From: Oscillospiraceae bacterium
Lineage (GTDB): Bacteria; Bacillota_A; Clostridia; Oscillospirales; Oscillospiraceae
DNA: 8,247 nt
Direction: 5' to 3'
NCBI GenBank assembly: GCA_017411665.1
Contig: JAFQPT010000366.1
Span: forward strand, 1 to 8,247
Part shown: in pieces, positions 1-5,178 of the stretch
Numbering within the stretch: the first letter of the stretch is position 1
Layout: each line of letters starts with the position of its first letter
Position numbers and translations under genes: made by a program
The notes under the pieces: model-generated
Seen by the model: only the letters and a program-made list of their open reading frames with translations
Told to the model about the DNA's origin: nothing
Database searches by the model: none

Positions 1-57
1 GGTCGGTCGGGATAACTACGCCCTTTTTTGTGTAAGCCTTAATAATGGAATAAAAGA

Positions 58-102
58 CAGGCGCATTATGCTCATGGAGATACCATGGGTATAATGCGCC
101 TG
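58..102 (+). repeat. Long hairpin (12 bp perfect arms, extended to about 20 bp) containing a TATAAT
   Basis: Arms CAGGCGCATTAT (58-69) and ATAATGCGCCTG (91-102) are exact reverse complements. The stem continues inward through 70-77 and 83-90 with two G-U wobbles, which pair only in RNA read from the + strand, and closes on an AGATA loop. There is no T-run after it, so it is not a typical intrinsic terminator. A perfect TATAAT lies in the right arm at 90-95, about 65 bases before the gene at 160. It could therefore be an operator or leader structure for that gene, or a small palindromic repeat element. No convincing -35 box lies 16-18 bases upstream of the TATAAT. Confidence 0.7.
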
Positions 103-159
103 TTCGCGCATAATAGAGAAGTGCGATGAAGGACATAGACGAGACAGAGAGGTAAGAAG

Positions 160-390
160 ATGAAGAATACAAAAGATTTGTTTGAGGTGCTTTGTGAGAA
201 AGCCGGATGTGAATATATGTCCGATATGAAGTTTAAATTGCACAGGGAAGAAGTCTGCAAAGCGGCATCTGGGCTGAAAAAAGAGGATTTCAAATTAGAG
301 CAATGGACGGAACTCGTGTCTTATTATTTGGGGGAGCCTGTTGTTTTTTCTACCTACGATGATGTGGAAGCATTCTTTCAGGATAAATAG
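160..390 (+). CDS. Small conserved-looking hypothetical protein (76 aa)
   Basis: I do not recognise this protein. It is 76 residues, soluble and charged, with no signal peptide or membrane segment. It has cysteines at residues 12 and 17 and a second Cys pair member at 33, so metal binding is conceivable but not shown. The predicted composition is mostly helical, ending in a motif rich in aromatic and acidic residues (VFSTYDDVEAFF). The ATG at 160 has a Shine-Dalgarno-like AGAGAGG seven bases upstream, and a strong hairpin with a T-rich tail follows the stop by about 50 bases. Those two signals support a real single-gene unit. It is AT-richer than the repair operon in this window. The function is unknown. 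Confidence 0.72.
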   Translation: MKNTKDLFEVLCEKAGCEYMSDMKFKLHREEVCKAASGLKKEDFKLEQWTELVSYYLGEPVVFSTYDDVEAFFQDK

Positions 391-441
391 CAGTTTATCA
401 TGCACAGCATTTAATAGCGTTTTTTGTGCCCGATAAGATAG

Positions 442-480
442 AGAGGCTGCCCGACGGGGCAGCCTCTTGTTGTATTGTTC
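442..480 (+). terminator. Intrinsic terminator, probably bidirectional
   Basis: An 11 bp perfect stem (442-452 with 457-467, AGAGGCTGCCC and its complement) has a GACG loop. On the + strand it is followed by TTGTTGTATTGTTCTTTTT. It lies between the converging genes 160-390 and 484-1158. It serves the + gene best, because on the - strand the T-run is several bases away from the stem. Confidence 0.8.
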
Positions 481-483
481 TTT

Positions 484-1158
484 TTATTGGTCCATGGACT
501 CCCACCCATTGAAATAGGACACATTCATCAGAGCCAGCAGTTCATCGGAGCAGGACAGACCGGCAGGCAACGTTTTCTCGGAAAGAACAGCATCAAGTTC
601 ACAGTAGGGGCACAGAGCGGTTTTTGAACCATGTGACTCCGGAATGAACCGCACCACCTCATGTCCCTGAAACCGCCGTTTACAGGCGAAGCAGCCGCAG
701 TTTGTATCCTTATGGATGTGCGGCGCATTGCCGGCGGCAGATGCGTAGATGGAGTCAAGGTCAACAGAATGTCCCAGACTCTGCTCCAGGGAAGTCTTTG
801 CGTCCTGCAGCAGGTTTGAGATTTCGCAGCCATCTGCTGTAAAGCAGAGAATCAAGCCATTGCCAACGGGACGGGAGCGGGAGGTGAAGTGGTCGGTTAT
901 CAGCAGCCCGCCGTGGGCACGCTGGATATGAAACTCCTCTTGTTCAGGCTCCAGATAGATAACAACAGTCTGCTCCATCCCTTCGATAGCGCGGGCGGCG
1001 TCAGGGTGATTCTTGATATATTCAGCAAGCACATCGGCTCTTGCCAGCAATTCAGCACCAGTGTCATCGAGCAGCGGGAAGCGGAGGACAGGGGACTGGT
1101 TAGGGAGGTCGAGGACGACCGAGGCGCTGGAGCCGGTCTTCTTGAGATTGGCATTCAT
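484..1158 (-). CDS. Hypothetical protein with a C-terminal C-x2-C / C-x2-C zinc-ribbon-like domain (224 aa)
   Basis: The C-terminal third has two paired-cysteine knuckles, CGCFAC (C156 and C159, with another Cys at 154) and CPYC (C183, C186), about 24 residues apart. They are followed by an ELDAVLSE stretch. The spacing and the ALCPYC-x-LDAVL pattern resemble small Firmicute proteins loosely annotated as cytoplasmic proteins with a zinc-binding C-terminus. The N-terminal 145 residues match nothing I know, so this may be a fusion of a novel domain with that ribbon. There is no signal peptide or membrane segment. The ATG at 1158 is preceded by AAAGGAGGG with a good spacer, and a strong promoter lies just upstream at 1184-1212. 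Metal binding is inferred from the cysteine pattern. The cellular role is unknown. Confidence 0.8.
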   Translation of the reverse strand: MNANLKKTGSSASVVLDLPNQSPVLRFPLLDDTGAELLARADVLAEYIKNHPDAARAIEGMEQTVVIYLEPEQEEFHIQRAHGGLLITDHFTSRSRPVGNGLILCFTADGCEISNLLQDAKTSLEQSLGHSVDLDSIYASAAGNAPHIHKDTNCGCFACKRRFQGHEVVRFIPESHGSKTALCPYCELDAVLSEKTLPAGLSCSDELLALMNVSYFNGWESMDQ

Positions 1159-1183
1159 AGGGGCAACCCTCCTTTATGGCTCC

Positions 1184-1212
1184 ATTGTAGCCCGAGACTG
1201 AAAATAAGTCAA
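1184..1212 (-). promoter_or_regulatory. Sigma-A-type promoter of the zinc-ribbon-like gene
   Basis: On the - strand, TTGACT (1212-1207) and TACAAT (1189-1184) are separated by exactly 17 bases. Each hexamer matches the vegetative consensus at 5 of 6 positions. Predicted transcription begins only a few bases before the AAGGAGG of the gene starting at 1158, giving a very short leader. Confidence 0.68.
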
Positions 1213-1291
1213 ACTGGCATATAACTTGTTTGCAAAAGTAGAACCAACCAATGAGTTTTAATAATCAGAATGGGGGGCGGAGTTTGTATCC

Positions 1292-1320
1292 TTGTCATTT
1301 TGAGGAGTGCCGTATATAAT
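1292..1320 (+). promoter_or_regulatory. Sigma-A-type promoter of the frameshifted gene
   Basis: TTGTCA (1292-1297) and a perfect TATAAT (1315-1320) are separated by 17 bases. The expected start is near 1327, directly before the ribosome binding site GAAGGAAGG (1328-1336) of the TTG-initiated gene at 1344. A promoter this good in front of a broken reading frame suggests recent disruption or a sequence error. Confidence 0.75.
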
Positions 1321-1343
1321 CAATTTAGAAGGAAGGTGCTTTC

Positions 1344-1813
1344 TTGACATATTCAATATCTATATATGCCTTTGAGGGGCAGTTAGTATATACAGCAGCC
1401 ATGGATATGTATTTTGATAAATACAAAGGTGTTGGACCTGGATATTACAGCGAACCGATTTTAGTCTCGTCCTTGAAATGTTCGGTAGAAGATATAGAGG
1501 CTGCAATCTGTCAGTGTATCAATGTGCTCCAGGACCATCAAGATGTTATTTTTAGGACAATTCCGAAAACAGTATTATGCAGATGGAAAAACGTCTTTTC
1601 CAAAACTTCAAGTTGTTTGGAATTACTGCGTCCAAGTCGCAAATCACGAAACAATCGACAGAGATACTTATACGACGAAAAAGAGATAGTTTTACCCTTT
1701 GTAAGTGCAAGGCAAAAGGCCGACATATGATGGTGGAAAAAGAGGTTTCTCTTTCTGCCGAAGTCCCTATGTCGGAAGTTGCCCGGTGCGTATTAGAATT
1801 GTTTACTGCTTAA
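1344..1813 (+). pseudogene. Hypothetical protein gene split by two apparent +1 frameshifts
   Basis: Translation starts at TTG 1344 behind GAAGGAAGG with a 7-base spacer. The first frame reads sensibly to about residue 68 (MTYSISIYAFEGQL through DHQDVI). After the T5 run at 1549-1553 the next frame reads more naturally (GQFRKQYYADGKTSFPK, then VANHETIDRDTYTTKKR) until an in-frame TAG at 1687. After the A5 run at 1678-1682 the third frame continues as RDSFTLCKCKAKGRH and ends EVARCVLELFTA at 1813. Removing one T and one A gives 468 bases, exactly 156 codons including the stop. I do not recognise the roughly 155-residue product: it is soluble, with no signal peptide. Its good promoter and SD suggest recent decay, an assembly error, or slippage. 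Without the repair, the first frame gives 128 residues and stops at 1730. Confidence 0.6.
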
Positions 1814-1821
1814 TAGGGCAT

Positions 1822-1864
1822 AGGCGGGAGCATGGTTGCAGATGTTCCCGCCTTCGCCATGCTC
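1822..1864. repeat. Two interlocked inverted repeats between convergent genes
   Basis: Arms 1822-1829 (AGGCGGGA) pair with 1846-1853, while arms 1828-1835 (GAGCATGG) pair with 1857-1864. The two pairings interleave and share two bases, so they are either alternative hairpins or a pseudoknot-like fold. The element lies between the stop at 1813 (+) and the stop at 1899 (-). It may act in transcription termination, but no T-run follows it on either strand. Confidence 0.45.
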
Positions 1865-1898
1865 ATTTCTGCTGTCAATCGACTTGCCGAGCCGGTTT

Positions 1899-2837
1899 TT
1901 AGTCGGCGGGAGGGAGAATTTCCGAGTTGATTGCCGTAGTAGGGAAGCGGTTGATTTCTGTGGGACCATCCTTTTTTGTGGAGATAAGATTTCCCTCCAG
2001 GTCATAGACCCTTGTGACGATGGTCTCATAAACGATGGTCCAGCCATCTTCCTGCTTCGTCTCTGTGTAGGTGTTGGTCTCCTGATACCCGGTCTTTTCC
2101 TCGCCGCCGTCGCCGGCCACAATGTAAATATCACCTGTTCCACCTCCGGAAGGCTCAACAGATACACCAGGTATCCTGCCGCTGTTTTGTCCTGTGTCAG
2201 ACGGAGCATCGCACTCCACCCACGCATAGGTGCCATCCTCACGCAGTACACGTTCCTTGTAGCCAATCAGAACGCCGTGCTCATTGTAAATGGCGTAGAT
2301 ATTCCCGCTGACCCGGATGAAGTTAGGCGGGATTTCGTCAGCGGCGGGCTGCTCCTCGGGAAGGGGATTGCCCTCGGCATCCACCTCAGTAAAGAAGAAG
2401 GTGTCGTCTGCGTTTCGGGTATAGCGGTAGTAACGCACGGTACCATCGTCGTCGGTGGTCATGTAGACGTTCTCCAGACCCTCGACGGAAACAAAATCCT
2501 GCGGGATATTGGGGTCAACATCCTGCCAAAGCCAGGAGCCGTCTTCCTGCCGGATACGCTGGCGATACCTTACGATATTACCGTCGTCATCTACCACCAT
2601 ATAGAGTTCGTCACCGTTGAGGACGGGGATGTAGTTATCCGGAATCTCTGGGTCAAGCACCCACTCGTCATCCGGTGTAGGCAATGTTCCTTCCGGCAGG
2701 ACCTCCCACCATGGGCTTTCTTCCGACAGACCATTCGCGTACGGGTCATTGGCGTCCATAGGTGTCTTCAATTTCGCAGTCCAGACACCAATGAACACCA
2801 CGACCAAAAGGGAGAGTATGATAATGATTTTTTTCAA
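1899..2837 (-). CDS. Membrane-anchored extracellular protein with three tandem repeats (312 aa)
   Basis: Residues 1-20 are a basic-hydrophobic signal anchor (MKKIIII... to about W19) with no lipobox cysteine and no clear cleavage site, so the rest is probably displayed outside the membrane. Three repeats of about 43 residues follow, at roughly 65-108, 111-153 and 169-210. Each begins IP-x-[NDF] plus an aromatic and contains Y-[MA], then a D/N-rich turn ending in DG or HG, a basic Y-x-R segment, and (E)DG or DD with W/F...D. A Gly-rich acidic linker (222-250) leads to a C-terminal segment of alternating polar and hydrophobic residues that looks beta-rich. The protein is strongly acidic. Translation starts with TTG at 2837, supported by AGGAGG eight bases upstream. 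It is divergent from an XRE regulator. I do not know the function. A cell-surface sensing or binding role is inference. Confidence 0.78.
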   Translation of the reverse strand: MKKIIIILSLLVVVFIGVWTAKLKTPMDANDPYANGLSEESPWWEVLPEGTLPTPDDEWVLDPEIPDNYIPVLNGDELYMVVDDDGNIVRYRQRIRQEDGSWLWQDVDPNIPQDFVSVEGLENVYMTTDDDGTVRYYRYTRNADDTFFFTEVDAEGNPLPEEQPAADEIPPNFIRVSGNIYAIYNEHGVLIGYKERVLREDGTYAWVECDAPSDTGQNSGRIPGVSVEPSGGGTGDIYIVAGDGGEEKTGYQETNTYTETKQEDGWTIVYETIVTRVYDLEGNLISTKKDGPTEINRFPTTAINSEILPPAD

Positions 2838-2903
2838 ACCGACAGCCTCCTGTCATATTTTATGGAGTATGTCAGAAGGAAGCAGAGAGGCTGGAATGAG
2901 CCG

Positions 2904-2931
2904 ATTTTACAGGCATTTGCGCCTTTGCCAA
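2904..2931 (-). promoter_or_regulatory. Candidate promoter of the repeat-protein gene
   Basis: On the - strand, TTGGCA (2931-2926) and TAAAAT (2909-2904) are 16 bases apart, each 5 of 6 to consensus. The leader to the TTG at 2837 would be about 60 bases. The -35 box overlaps the left arm of the inverted repeat at 2928-2962, so a protein bound there would be expected to compete with RNA polymerase. Confidence 0.5.
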
Positions 2932-2962
2932 GTCTGCTTGCGCCAATGCCATGCAGACTTGG
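2928..2962. promoter_or_regulatory. Candidate operator: 10 bp perfect inverted repeat
   Basis: CCAAGTCTGC (2928-2937) and GCAGACTTGG (2953-2962) are exact reverse complements separated by 15 bases, so the arm centres are 25 bases apart. The repeat sits in the divergent region between the repeat-protein gene and the XRE gene and overlaps the -35 of the former. A binding site for the adjacent XRE regulator is a reasonable inference. An RNA hairpin is the alternative. Confidence 0.5.
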
Positions 2963-3026
2963 TGGACTTATTTTGCCGGAAGTGATAGGATAACAGCACA
3001 GAACAACGGCATTGGAGGAAGCCCCT

Positions 3027-3584
3027 ATGACATTTGGAGAGAAGCTGCAGAAGAAACGAAAAGAGAAGGGATGGACGCAGGAGCAGCTGGCGGCGCAAAT
3101 CGGCGTTTCCAGACAGGCCCTTTCCAACTGGGAGTTGGATACCGCTGTCCCGGATACAAAGAACGTACTTCAGCTGAGTAAGCTGTTTGGCGTGACTACG
3201 GACTATCTGCTCAATGACGACTATGAGAGCGATGACGACCTGCCCGCTGTCCATGCCAGCAATGAGCGCATCAGCAGTATGTACCGGAATAAGGCGCGGG
3301 TCATCATCGGCGTCTGTATCGCGGGTGTGGCGGCGCTCGGGCTTCTTATCATCGGTATCCTCAGCTCTGTGTTTCCGGCAGTCCATATCGAGGCGCCTGT
3401 TGGCGCGAATTGGGTGAGAGCGACTGACGGACTGTGGGGTTTCTTAAAAGTCAACAACCTGGAGTGGCTGTTCATTCTCTGCATCTTTGTATTGATTGCG
3501 GGCCTTATCGTCATTTGGTACCCGGCTGTGCGGAACATCGGCCGCAAGGTCAGGAGGAAAAAGAAAGACAAAAGCGAAGAATAA
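3027..3584 (+). CDS. XRE-family regulator with two C-terminal membrane helices (185 aa)
   Basis: Residues 3-60 form a helix-turn-helix of the Cro/C1 (XRE) type, with the recognition region TQEQLAAQIGVSRQALSNWE followed by P-x-T-x-x-V-x-x-LSKLFGVTTDYLL. An acidic linker (63-80) leads to two hydrophobic helices at about 91-116 and 146-165, and then a highly basic tail (RRKKKDK). This suits a DNA-binding domain tethered to the inner face of the membrane. I chose ATG 3027 because GGAGGA lies seven bases upstream. An in-frame TTG at 3012 would place the SD inside the gene. It is divergent from the repeat protein at 1899-2837, so the two may form a surface-sensor and membrane-regulator pair, which is inference. 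Family members usually autoregulate through inverted repeats such as 2928-2962. The ligand is unknown. Confidence 0.9.
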   Translation: MTFGEKLQKKRKEKGWTQEQLAAQIGVSRQALSNWELDTAVPDTKNVLQLSKLFGVTTDYLLNDDYESDDDLPAVHASNERISSMYRNKARVIIGVCIAGVAALGLLIIGILSSVFPAVHIEAPVGANWVRATDGLWGFLKVNNLEWLFILCIFVLIAGLIVIWYPAVRNIGRKVRRKKKDKSEE

Positions 3585-3586
3585 AA

Positions 3587-3619
3587 GAAGGCGGGGCATC
3601 GTGCAGATGCCCCGCCTTC
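3587..3619. terminator. Bidirectional intrinsic terminator, 14 bp perfect stem
   Basis: Arms 3587-3600 and 3606-3619 (GAAGGCGGGGCATC and its complement) pair perfectly around a GTGCA loop. On the - strand the stem runs straight into TTTTATTC, an excellent terminator for the repair operon ending at 3632. On the + strand it follows the XRE stop at 3584 by two bases and leads into a weaker T-rich tract. Confidence 0.88.
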
Positions 3620-3631
3620 CTGCTGTTTGGA

Positions 3632-4114
3632 TTAGATGCCCAGGCTCTCCACCCAGTTGATGAGGGAGGTCCTGTCCAGTTTCCCATTGAGCAGCTTGCA
3701 CTCCTTGATGACCGCGGTGTCCGGCAGACTTACCTTCAGCTCATTGACTGTGTTGCCAAAACCGCTGCCGCCGGATGTGGCGAACAGGACAATGGTCTTT
3801 CCGGAGAAATCATGGGACTCCAGGAACGTGTTGATAATCGTGGGCGCCACATACCACCAAATGGGAAACCCAACAAAAACCACGTCATAGTCAGAGATAT
3901 TGATGCTATCGTCAGAAAGGGGCGGGCGGAAGGATTTGTCCTGCATCTCAATGGTGCTGCGAGACGTTTTATCCGTCCAGTCGAGGTCCGCTTTCGTATA
4001 GGGGTCTTTGGGACGGATTTCATGGATGTCAGCACCGACGGATTCAGCCAGTAGTTCCGCTGCCTTTGCCGTGACGCCGCTTGCAGAGAAGTATGCCACC
4101 AGTTTTCTGCTCAT
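3632..4114 (-). CDS. Flavodoxin-family protein (160 aa)
   Basis: This is a single flavodoxin-like domain that should bind FMN and carry electrons in the cytoplasm. Visible motifs are the phosphate loop after strand 1 (KLVAYFSASGVTAKAAE, residues 4-20), an aromatic FMN-ring segment GFPIWWYVAP (82-91), and a second FMN loop FATSGGSGFGNT (111-122). The GFPIWW pattern and the length fit the flavodoxin_4-type oxidoreductase-like proteins better than classical electron-transfer flavodoxins. The ATG at 4114 has GGAGG eight bases upstream. It is the last gene of the leftward operon, 36 bases after tag, and is followed by a strong terminator. What it reduces is not visible. A role in oxidative or electrophile stress alongside the repair genes is inference. 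Confidence 0.9.
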   Translation of the reverse strand: MSRKLVAYFSASGVTAKAAELLAESVGADIHEIRPKDPYTKADLDWTDKTSRSTIEMQDKSFRPPLSDDSINISDYDVVFVGFPIWWYVAPTIINTFLESHDFSGKTIVLFATSGGSGFGNTVNELKVSLPDTAVIKECKLLNGKLDRTSLINWVESLGI

Positions 4115-4150
4115 ATTGCATGCCTCCGATTCTTGTTTTTGTATGTAAAG

Positions 4151-4696
4151 TCATTTGTTCGTGCGATAAAGGAAACAGCCGCTGTCATGGGAGTTAATGA
4201 CCCCTATGGCCTGCAGATAGGCGTAGATGATGGTGCTCCCAACGAACTTCATTCCGCGAGCGGTTAAGTCCTTGGAAATGGCGTCGGAGAGGGGAGAGCG
4301 GGTCTCTGTATTCTCGTAGATGGTGTGCCCGCTCCAGAACCGCCGGAGGTAGGCTTCAAAGCTGCCGTATTCCGCAACAATTTCCTTGAATATCTGGGCA
4401 TTGCGGACTGCTGCCTTGATTTTCAAGCGGTTTCGGATAATGCCGGCGTTTGCCGCCAGCGCTGCCTTCTTTTCCTCATCATAGGCCGCCACTTTATCCA
4501 CGTCAAAGCCGTCGAAAGCGGCCCGGAAATTCTCCCGCTTATTCAGCACACATTCCCATGACAGTCCGGCTTGGAAACTCTCCAGCACGAGCATTTCAAA
4601 GAGATAGGGGTCATCAAACCGGGGGACGCCCCATTCCTCGTCATGGTAGCGCACATAGACGTCATTTTTCATGTTGCACCAAAAGCATCGTTCCAT
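4151..4696 (-). CDS. tag: DNA-3-methyladenine glycosylase I (Tag)
   Basis: The enzyme removes 3-methyladenine from alkylated DNA to start base excision repair. It is 181 residues, close to E. coli Tag (187). The zinc-snap ligands are all present: C4 (MERC), H18 (YHDEEWG), H170 and C174 (NSHDSGCF). E39, Y17 and W47 match the family's base-recognition residues (E38, Y16, W46 in E. coli) within LESFQAGLSW. IIRNRLKI (86-93) and PLSDAISKDL...GMKFVGSTI are also family signatures. The start at 4696 is chosen because it gives the family N-terminus and has GAGG eight bases upstream. The reading frame is open further upstream, but that extension overlaps yolD and is unlike Tag. The SD overlaps the yolD stop, which suggests translational coupling in the operon. 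Confidence 0.95.
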   Translation of the reverse strand: MERCFWCNMKNDVYVRYHDEEWGVPRFDDPYLFEMLVLESFQAGLSWECVLNKRENFRAAFDGFDVDKVAAYDEEKKAALAANAGIIRNRLKIKAAVRNAQIFKEIVAEYGSFEAYLRRFWSGHTIYENTETRSPLSDAISKDLTARGMKFVGSTIIYAYLQAIGVINSHDSGCFLYRTNK

Positions 4697-4706
4697 CCGC
4701 ATCACC

Positions 4707-5165
4707 TCAAACATGGAAGGCTCCATCTTCATGGAGCAGGGCGTCAAGCGCTTCGCAGTCGATACCCGCAACATCCTCAATGGGGATTATCGTTTTATCG
4801 GTCAGGACTATGGCCCGCTGATAATCGTCAAACTTCTTGATGTGGCCGGGCTTCTGCACATAGGCTCCGCCGGCCTTCTTCTTATCAGCTACGAAGTAGG
4901 TGAATGTGACTTCCGGACAGTCCGGTAGCATGTCACGAAGCAGCTGCAGCTTTTCATCCAAAGCGGCAAGGGCGTCGGCATCCAGTTCCAGTTTGTCGTC
5001 AGTGAGCCTTGCCCTCTCCTTTACCGCAGCGTCATGGCCGGTCAATGCTGCGAACGGGGCAAACTGGGCGGCCCGGTCAATGATGGCCATGCGCGGGCGG
5101 GTAGGGGATACGTGGTGGGGACAATGGAGGATATCATCGTAGCGGTGCTCGTCGTTCTGATTCAT
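4707..5165 (-). CDS. YolD-like protein (152 aa), polymerase partner candidate
   Basis: The segment HHVSPTRPRMAIIDRAAQFAPFAALTGH (residues 17-44) is the hallmark of the YolD-like family. It is followed by the typical ARLTDDKLEL, a helix, VTFTYFVADKKKAGGAYV (86-103) and a second half ending in an acidic helix. The family usually sits beside Gram-positive UmuC-type polymerases and has been proposed to be a functional analogue of UmuD, but its activity is not settled. The gene begins 13 bases after the polymerase stop. That stop (TAA) runs into the AGGAGG of this gene, so translation is probably coupled. The start is ATG 5165, eight bases after AGGAGG. A GTG at 5174 is in frame but overlaps the SD. 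It ends 10 bases before tag. Confidence 0.92.
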   Translation of the reverse strand: MNQNDEHRYDDILHCPHHVSPTRPRMAIIDRAAQFAPFAALTGHDAAVKERARLTDDKLELDADALAALDEKLQLLRDMLPDCPEVTFTYFVADKKKAGGAYVQKPGHIKKFDDYQRAIVLTDKTIIPIEDVAGIDCEALDALLHEDGAFHV

Positions 5166-5178
5166 CTGCTCCACCTCC

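Noticed and set aside
1..33. A possible C-terminal end of a gene (SVGITTPFFV then stop) entering from the left
   Set aside because: Only ten codons, no supporting signal. Too short to call.
1344..1372. TTGACA at 1344 as a -35 box
   Set aside because: No -10 lies at a usable distance, and the TTG serves as the start codon behind a good SD.
1836..2993. A 385-codon open frame on the + strand
   Set aside because: It lies opposite the repeat protein, crosses that gene's start and promoter, and has no SD. The - strand gene has a signal anchor, repeats and AGGAGG.
3012..3026. TTG start for the first XRE gene
   Set aside because: The GGAGGA that fits ATG 3027 would fall inside the coding region.
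3434..4054. A 206-codon open frame on the + strand
   Set aside because: It overlaps the 3' end of the XRE gene, runs through a strong terminator hairpin and continues antisense to the flavodoxin.
4697..4780. An N-terminal extension of Tag by 28 residues
   Set aside because: The extension overlaps yolD, lacks an SD, and Tag proteins begin at MERC-like sequence with the zinc ligand at residue 4.
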